Made by a program: the position numbers and the translations under genes. The notes below the pieces were generated by a model that saw only the letters and a program-made list of their open reading frames with translations, was not told where the DNA came from and ran no database searches. From JACCYJ01 sp038198775 (GTDB lineage: Bacteria > Actinomycetota > Actinomycetes > Propionibacteriales > Nocardioidaceae), in NCBI GenBank assembly GCA_038198775.1, contig JBBPZV010000006.1, positions 186,001-250,000 of the forward strand: a stretch of 64,000 nt of DNA, read 5' to 3'. This document shows, piece after piece, positions 58,810-64,000 of this stretch (positions are counted from its first letter, which is position 1; each line of letters begins with the position of its first letter).

Positions 58810-58995
58810 TCAGAGAACCTGTCGACGCTCGCCTCGAGCGCCGTACTGACCGCACTCGGGACAGGCCCGGTGGGGCAGGTGGGGGGCCCGACAGGCCGGG
58901 TTCGTGCACGTGACCAACGTGGGAGCGCTGGTCTTCCACGCCGAACGGCGATGCCGGGTGTTGCTGCGAGACATCTTGCGCTTGGGTACGGCCAC
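58810..58995 (-). CDS. rpmF: 50S ribosomal protein L32
   Basis: 61 residues. VPKRKMSRSNTRHRRSAWK is the L32 signature. CTNPAC and CPECG form a zinc ribbon, so this is the zinc-binding (C+) form. GTG start. Five bp after the DUF177 gene, as in most bacteria. Confidence 0.97.
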   Translation of the reverse strand: MAVPKRKMSRSNTRHRRSAWKTSAPTLVTCTNPACRAPHLPHRACPECGQYGARGERRQVL

Positions 58996-59000
58996 GGCTT

Positions 59001-59573
59001 CTACTCCTCTTCAGGACCGGGCGAGCGACCCCACCCTGGCTTGTCGGTCGATTTCACCAGCTCGCGCAGCGTTGCCCAGCGCGCGTCGGTCACGGGCTCG
59101 TGCCCGTGTCCCGGGTCGTCGGCCAGCCGAGCTCCACAGTCGGCGCAAAGTCCCGGGCAGTCCGGCGCGCACACGGGGTTGAGCGGCAGCGCGAGGAGCA
59201 AGGCGTCCCGGACCACGGGCTCCAGGTCCAGACAGTCCCCCTGGACCTGGCTGACGTCGTCGCCGTCGGCCGGGGGCTGGTAGGCGTACAGCTCTTGCAG
59301 CTCGACCCCCAGAGCCTCGCGGACCGGGCCCAGGCACCGAACACACTCCGCCACCACCTGCGCCCGGACGGCACCGGTGACGAGCACTCCCTCCATCACT
59401 GCCTCGAGCCGAAGGTCCAGCCTCAGGTCGCTGCCGGCGCGGACCTCGGCCATCTCGACGTGCAGCCCCTCCGGTGCCGCCACCGTGCGAGACGTCAGGC
59501 GCTGCGACCCGGGGCGATGGCCGAGGTCGCGCGTGTCGACGACGAGCGGCGCTCGCGGGTCGAGCCTGGTCAG
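59001..59573 (-). CDS. YceD/DUF177 protein, apparently starting on CTG
   Basis: 190 residues if read from CTG 59573. DUF177 proteins act in 23S rRNA and L32-linked processes and pair with rpmF. The core has ECVRCLGP and CAPDCPGLCADCG zinc pairs. The first ATG/GTG/TTG in frame is GTG 59483, but the 30 codons before it (LTRLDPRAPLVVDTRDLGHR and on) match the conserved N-terminus of this family. An in-frame TAG lies at 59589-59591, leaving only CTA, CGG, AGT, GAC, GTC, CTG as possible starts. CTG has GGAG 7 nt upstream. A sequence error is the other explanation. Confidence 0.85.
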   Translation of the reverse strand: MTRLDPRAPLVVDTRDLGHRPGSQRLTSRTVAAPEGLHVEMAEVRAGSDLRLDLRLEAVMEGVLVTGAVRAQVVAECVRCLGPVREALGVELQELYAYQPPADGDDVSQVQGDCLDLEPVVRDALLLALPLNPVCAPDCPGLCADCGARLADDPGHGHEPVTDARWATLRELVKSTDKPGWGRSPGPEEE

Positions 59574-59683
59574 GACGTCACTCCGTAGCTAGTGCAGGTT
59601 CGGCGCCGATCGCCGGCCCAGCCCAGGGTAACGCCTCCGGCGCGGCGGGCGCCTTCCCACCCGCAGCCCACCCGCAGCGGGCG

Positions 59684-60166
59684 TTAGCGCCGAGGGGCGA
59701 GCCGGCGTTCGAGGGCCGCCAGCACCGACGGTGGTACCAGCCCGGAGACGTCCCCACCGTACGCCGCGACCTCCTTGATCAGCGTGGACGCCACGAACGA
59801 GTACTCCGGAGCCGACGGGACGAACACCGTCTCGACACCGGCGAGCCGGCTGTTCATCCGCGCCATCTGGAGCTCGTAGTCGACGTCGCTGACCGCGCGG
59901 AAACCCTTGACGATCCAAGCGCTCCCCCGAGCGGCGCAGAAGTCCACGACCAGGCCGTCGAAGGTCTCCACGGTCACGTTCGGGCGGTCGTCCAGGCAGG
60001 TGCGCAGCAGGTCCCTGCGTTCCTCGACGCTGAACAGGGTGCTCTTTGCCGCGTTGACCAAGACCGCCACCACGACCTCGTCGAACAACGTCGCCGCCCG
60101 AGCGACCACGTCGAGGTGTCCGTTGGTGACCGGGTCGAACGACCCCGGGTAGACGGCGGTGCGCAC
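59684..60166 (-). CDS. coaD: phosphopantetheine adenylyltransferase
   Basis: 160 residues, normal length. Penultimate step of coenzyme A synthesis. VYPGSFDPVTNGHLDVV with the HxGH-type nucleotide motif, and PEYSFVASTLIKEVA (ISSTxxR-like). GTG start. Lies between rsmD and DUF177, with 39 bp and about 110 bp gaps. Confidence 0.97.
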   Translation of the reverse strand: MRTAVYPGSFDPVTNGHLDVVARAATLFDEVVVAVLVNAAKSTLFSVEERRDLLRTCLDDRPNVTVETFDGLVVDFCAARGSAWIVKGFRAVSDVDYELQMARMNSRLAGVETVFVPSAPEYSFVASTLIKEVAAYGGDVSGLVPPSVLAALERRLAPRR

Positions 60167-60205
60167 AGACGTGGCTCCTCGGGGCGTCGGGAGGAATGTA
60201 CGCCG

Positions 60206-60796
60206 TCAGCAGCGGGCTACCGGCGACGCCGACTCGACACTGCGGCGACCGTACCAAAGCGAGGTGTCGCCGTAGCGGCGCCGTTGCCACCCGAGCAGTC
60301 CCGGAGGCCACACCGGAGCCGGGTCGCGGCTGGAACGCTCGAACACGACCACCGCGTCCGCTGACAGCCAGCCCCGTCCGACCAGGAGCTCACCCACCTG
60401 ATGCAGGTCTGGTTCGGGCAGCGAGTACGGCGGGTCTGCGAAGACGATGTGGAACCGGCTCGGGGTGGCCGTCGCGAGGTGGGTAGCCACCCGGGCCACG
60501 ACCACGCCCGCGGGGTGCAGACCGAGCTCGGCCGAGTTGCGCCGGATCGACGCTGCGGCACGGCCGGAATGCTCGACAAAGACAGCCTCGTCGGCGCCGC
60601 GGGAGAGCGCCTCCAGCCCGACTGCGCCCGACCCGGCGAACAGGTCGAGGAACCGGAGGCCCCGCAACGACCCGGCCTCGGCCTCGAGCGCCGAGAACAG
60701 GCCTTCTCGCACTCGATCGCTGGTCGGTCTCGTCGTTGTCCCGCGCGGGGTGGAAAGGCGGCGGCCTCCCGCCGTCCCCGCGATGATGCGGGTCAC
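60206..60796 (-). CDS. rsmD: 16S rRNA (guanine-N2) methyltransferase RsmD
   Basis: 196 residues. Methylates G966 of 16S rRNA. IIAGTAGGRRLSTPRG N-terminus, SAM site FLDLFAGSGAVGLEALSRGA, and catalytic FADPPYSLP. GTG start overlaps the recG stop (GTGA). Order recG-rsmD-coaD is conserved. Confidence 0.95.
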   Translation of the reverse strand: MTRIIAGTAGGRRLSTPRGTTTRPTSDRVREGLFSALEAEAGSLRGLRFLDLFAGSGAVGLEALSRGADEAVFVEHSGRAAASIRRNSAELGLHPAGVVVARVATHLATATPSRFHIVFADPPYSLPEPDLHQVGELLVGRGWLSADAVVVFERSSRDPAPVWPPGLLGWQRRRYGDTSLWYGRRSVESASPVARC

Positions 60797-62979
60797 GTCT
60801 TTACCAAGAACTCGGCCTGGTCGGCTTCGTTCAGCCCCCGTAGCACGGCGGCGAGGGCGGGGTGCTCGGCGAGCGCCGGGTCGGCCGCGACGGTGCCCTC
60901 CGCCGCAACCCGGGCATCGGCGATCACGTCCTCGTCGCTGACCACGGACAGCAGCCGCAGGCTCGAGCGGCGTCCTGCCTGGGCGGATCCGAGGACGTCG
61001 CCCTCTCGTCGCAGCTCCAGGTCGAGCTGGGAGAGGGCGAACCCGTCGGTGGTCGCGGCGAGCGCCGCCAGCCGCTCGTGGGCGCCGCTGCCGGCCGGTG
61101 CCCGCGTGACCAGCAGGCACAGTCCCGGTGCGTCGCCTCGACCGACCCTGCCCCGCAGCTGGTGAAGCTGCGAGACCCCGAACCGTTCGGCGTCCATCAC
61201 CACCATGGCCGACGCGTTCGGAACGTCGACCCCCACCTCGACGACGGTGGTGGCGACGAGGACGTCGAGCCGCCCCGCGCCGAACGCGGACATGGTCTCG
61301 TCCTTGGCCTCCGGTGGCTGCCTGCCGTGCAGCAGCCCCATCCGCAGCCCGGCCAACGGGCCGGCCGCGAGGGTGTCATAAAGCTCGGTTGCGGCGTGCG
61401 TACGCCGGCTCGCGAGGTCGCTCGGTGCGCCCTCCTCGTCGGCTGCTCCGATCCGGGCGCAGACGACGTACGCCTGCCTGCCCTTGCCGACCTCCTCGAC
61501 CACTCGCTGCCAGGTACGTGCCAGCCAGTCCGGCCGGTCCGCCTCAGGCACCACAACGGTATGAATCGGCTGCCGGCCGCTGGGCAGCTCGCGCAGCGTG
61601 GAGGTCTCGAGGTCACCGAAGACGGTCATCGCGACCGTACGGGGGATCGGGGTGGCCGTCATCACCAGCACATGCGGACGTGCGTCGGCGGCCTTGGCCG
61701 CCAGCGCGGCGCGTTGCTCGACGCCGAAACGATGCTGCTCGTCGACCACCACCAGACCGAGGTCAGCGAACTGGACCCGTTCCTCGAGCAGAGCGTGCGT
61801 TCCGACGACGATGCCCACGGCACCGGAGGCGATGTCGAGCAACGCCTCCCGTCGGGTCGCGGCGGAGACCGACCCGGTCAGCAACCGCACCCGGGTGCCG
61901 TCAGCCGACCCCCCGAGCATGCCGCCGAGCGCGAGGTCGCCGAGCATCGCGGTGATCGAGCGGAAGTGTTGCTGGGCCAGCACCTCGGTGGGTGCCAGCA
62001 ACGCCGCCTGGCCGCCGCTGTCCACGACCTGGAGCATGGCGCGGAGCGCGACGACCGTCTTGCCCGAACCGACCTCCCCCTGCAGCAGGCGGTGCATCGG
62101 GTGTGGCCGGGCGAGGTCTCGGCTCAGCTGTGCCCCCACCTCCGACTGCCCGGCGGTCAGTCGGAACGGCAGCCGGGCATCGAAGCGCTGCCGCAGCCCC
62201 CCCTCGCCAACGCGGCGAGGGCGCGCCGGCAACTGCTCGAGCTCGCGACGGCGCAGGGCGAGGGCGCACTGCAGGACGAACGCCTCCTCGAACCTGAGCC
62301 GCTGGCGGGCCGCGGTCACGTCCTCCTTGCTCGCCGGCCGGTGGATCCTTTCCAAAGCGGCACCCAGCCCCAGCAGCTCACGTTCGTCCAGCACCTCGTC
62401 CGGCACGGGGTCGTCGAGCGCCGGGAGAGCGTCGAGGGTGTGCTCGACACAGCTCGCGATGCGCCACGACGAGAGCTTGGCTGTCGCCGGGTAGATCGGT
62501 ATCAACGCTCGCTGGAAGCCGGACATGGTCTCCAGGTCCTGGCCCGGCTGCGCGTCCAGCAGCTCGAAGTCGGGATGCAGCAGCTGCCGGCGACCCCGGA
62601 ACTCACCGACCTGGCCGGCGAACATCCCGACCAGGCCCGGCCGCAGTGTCTTGACCAGGAACGGCTGGCGAAAGAACGTGAGCAGCAGGTCCCCGCTACC
62701 GTCACTGACCACGATCTCGGTCCGCTTCAGCAGCTTGTACGGCGGTTTGCGGTCGCGGTAGTCGCGAAGGTCCGCCTGCACCACCTTGGCCATCACGGTG
62801 ACGTGCTCGTGGAGACGCAGCTGCGCCAGGTCGGTCAGGCGGCCCCGCTCGGCGTAGCGGCGCGGATAGTGGCGCAGCAGGTCCTCCACCGAGCCCAGCT
62901 GGAGGTGTCGGTCGAGCAGCCGGGCCGTTCGACCACCCAGCACGAAGTCCAGCCTGCTCCCCAGGTCGGCTGCCGACAT
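60793..62979 (-). CDS. recG: ATP-dependent DNA helicase RecG
   Basis: 728 residues. Wedge domain (about 50-190), then helicase core: QGEVGSGKTVVA (Walker A), VVVDEQHRFG (DEAH-type as DEQH), VMTATPIPRTVA, and GRVGRGDAPGLCLL (motif VI). Reverses stalled forks. I chose ATG 62979; a TTG at 63003 overlapping the upstream gene is the alternative. C-terminal ends match RecG (EADQAEFL). Confidence 0.95.
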   Translation of the reverse strand: MSAADLGSRLDFVLGGRTARLLDRHLQLGSVEDLLRHYPRRYAERGRLTDLAQLRLHEHVTVMAKVVQADLRDYRDRKPPYKLLKRTEIVVSDGSGDLLLTFFRQPFLVKTLRPGLVGMFAGQVGEFRGRRQLLHPDFELLDAQPGQDLETMSGFQRALIPIYPATAKLSSWRIASCVEHTLDALPALDDPVPDEVLDERELLGLGAALERIHRPASKEDVTAARQRLRFEEAFVLQCALALRRRELEQLPARPRRVGEGGLRQRFDARLPFRLTAGQSEVGAQLSRDLARPHPMHRLLQGEVGSGKTVVALRAMLQVVDSGGQAALLAPTEVLAQQHFRSITAMLGDLALGGMLGGSADGTRVRLLTGSVSAATRREALLDIASGAVGIVVGTHALLEERVQFADLGLVVVDEQHRFGVEQRAALAAKAADARPHVLVMTATPIPRTVAMTVFGDLETSTLRELPSGRQPIHTVVVPEADRPDWLARTWQRVVEEVGKGRQAYVVCARIGAADEEGAPSDLASRRTHAATELYDTLAAGPLAGLRMGLLHGRQPPEAKDETMSAFGAGRLDVLVATTVVEVGVDVPNASAMVVMDAERFGVSQLHQLRGRVGRGDAPGLCLLVTRAPAGSGAHERLAALAATTDGFALSQLDLELRREGDVLGSAQAGRRSSLRLLSVVSDEDVIADARVAAEGTVAADPALAEHPALAAVLRGLNEADQAEFLVKT

Positions 62980-62989
62980 CGCCGCGTAC

Positions 62990-64000
62990 TCACTCGACGG
63001 CAATCAGCAACGGATACCGCTGCTGACGACCGTCGTAGACGACCGGTTCGATGTCGGACCGGCCGGCCCGCACCGAGCGGGACACCTCCTCGGCGAGCTC
63101 CGGGGGGGCATCCACGCCTGAGACCAGCGTCACCAGCTCTCCGCCCGGTGTCAGCAGGCGCTCGACGATCTGCACCGCGACACCGGCCAGCGAGCCGCCC
63201 ACGATGGCGAAGTCGCCGTTGACGACGCCCAGCACGTCGCCTCCCTGACAGGGGCCGGCGGACGTCATCGCGCTGCGTTCCGCGACCGTCACCGCCCCGT
63301 GCCGGGTGTGACCGGCGGCCGTGGTCATCGCGACGACGTCGTCGTCGAAGCCACGGCCCGGCTCGTGTACGGCGAGCGCAGCCAGCGCCTGGACCTGCGC
63401 GCTGGTCGGAATGACAGCGACTCGGATCCCGGTGCCCCTGGCCTGTGCCGCCGCCGCCTCCGCCATGGCGACGCGGGCCCGGTCATTGGGAAGGACGACG
63501 ACTTCGTCCGCCCCGGTCGCGGTCACGGCTTCGAGGAAGTCACCGGTCGAGCAACGCTGACCGCCGGCGCTGACGACGTACGCGCCGGCGTCGCTGAAGA
63601 GCTTGTGCAGGCCCACACCAGCGGCCCAGCACACCACGCGCCGACCGCGCCGAACCGGCCCCTGTTGGCGCGCCGCCTGGTCGAGCGTTGCGACCGTGAT
63701 GCGATACGGCTGCCCCGCGGCCAGTCCGGCCTCGAGGATGGCTCCCGCGTCACCGCCGTGGACGTGCACGTTCCACAACCCGTCACCACCCACCACCACC
63801 ACCGAGTCCCCCAGCTGCGACAACCGCTTCCGCAGCGAGGCCACCGCCGCGTCCTCGGCGTCCAGGAGATACATCACCTCGTACGCCGGCGCCGGGTCAT
63901 GGCGGAGCACGGTCGGGATCGGGCGGGCGATCCGGTGACGTCCCCGCTCGGCGTTCGCCGCTGTCGGCGCCCAGCGGCCGGTGAGGAGCCGCACCGACGT
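62990..64000 (-). CDS. C-terminal part of a FakA/YloV-like DAK2-family protein (partial at window end)
   Basis: At least 336 residues, open to the window edge. HHHGGD-type region is not seen, but NVHVHGGDAGAILEAGL, VVVLPNDRARVAMAEAAA, RVAVIPTSAQVQALAALA and a DegV-contact C-terminus with PLLIAVE match the middle and C-terminal domains of FakA/YloV proteins. In Firmicutes FakA with FakB phosphorylates fatty acids; the actinobacterial role is less clear. The DhaL kinase domain should lie beyond 64000. Its end overlaps the alternative start of recG. Confidence 0.82.
   Translation of the reverse strand, partial: TSVRLLTGRWAPTAANAERGRHRIARPIPTVLRHDPAPAYEVMYLLDAEDAAVASLRKRLSQLGDSVVVVGGDGLWNVHVHGGDAGAILEAGLAAGQPYRITVATLDQAARQQGPVRRGRRVVCWAAGVGLHKLFSDAGAYVVSAGGQRCSTGDFLEAVTATGADEVVVLPNDRARVAMAEAAAAQARGTGIRVAVIPTSAQVQALAALAVHEPGRGFDDDVVAMTTAAGHTRHGAVTVAERSAMTSAGPCQGGDVLGVVNGDFAIVGGSLAGVAVQIVERLLTPGGELVTLVSGVDAPPELAEEVSRSVRAGRSDIEPVVYDGRQQRYPLLIAVE

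Noticed and set aside
1..64000. CRISPR arrays, tRNA or rRNA genes, insertion sequences
   Set aside because: No regular spaced repeats, cloverleaf-like segments, rRNA-like stretches or transposase motifs were recognised on either strand by reading; a dedicated search was not possible.

Overview
The window is a high-GC (roughly 70%) chromosomal segment with many GTG starts, a few TTG starts and frequent ATGA/GTGA stop-start overlaps. Gene content points to an actinobacterium (class Actinomycetes). Diagnostic features are the proS-HAD pair, the DUF4081-type GNAT gene, the dxr-rip1-ispG (MEP pathway) block, DUF2469 between yraN and rnhB, the DUF177-rpmF-rnc-mutM block, and the ribosomal/SRP/SMC order. 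I cannot assign a genus from the sequence alone. I see no tRNA or rRNA gene, insertion sequence, integrase-bounded island or CRISPR array.

Layout: positions 1-12.6 kb hold, mostly on the minus strand, a HAD hydrolase, proS, a CapA-like lipoprotein, a GNAT acetyltransferase, a divergent LCP-family cell-wall ligase, then dxr-rip1-ispG with a metallo-beta-lactamase-fold protein, preceded by an ABC transporter pair. Positions 12.7-30.1 kb are the accessory part. They form a polyamine/diamine (and possibly lysine) catabolic locus: two class III aminotransferases, a saccharopine-dehydrogenase-like protein, an aminobutyraldehyde-type dehydrogenase, glutaryl-CoA dehydrogenase, agmatinase, a complete PotABCD-type importer, an Lrp/AsnC regulator and a FAD amine/amino-acid oxidase. 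A SigE-family sigma factor with a coupled membrane protein and a YtcJ-like amidohydrolase are embedded in it. Positions 30.2-33.4 kb carry a RIO-type kinase, a LOG-family nucleosidase and rlmN.

From 33.6 kb to the right end nearly everything is on the minus strand and is core housekeeping: histidine phosphatase-cdsA-frr-pyrH-tsf-rpsB; xerC-dprA-comM-yraN-DUF2469-rnhB; two tandem signal peptidases and rplS; trmD-rimM-khpA-rpsP; an amidohydrolase; ffh-ftsY-small membrane protein-smc-coiled-coil protein-mutM-rnc-rpmF-DUF177-coaD-rsmD-recG; and the C-terminal part of a FakA/YloV-like protein cut by the window end. The only plus-strand gene in that stretch is an M23 peptidase.

The observations I would follow first are: a DUF177 gene that appears to start on CTG; a perfect 16-bp palindrome sitting on the start codon of the Lrp regulator; three consecutive hairpins in the rpsB leader behind a recognisable promoter; a 19-codon ORF with a near-perfect ribosome site ahead of the RIO kinase; and the polyamine/lysine catabolic cluster with its saccharopine-dehydrogenase-like member of unclear role. 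I did not find a clearly new multi-gene system such as a defence island. The genes are mostly recognisable families.
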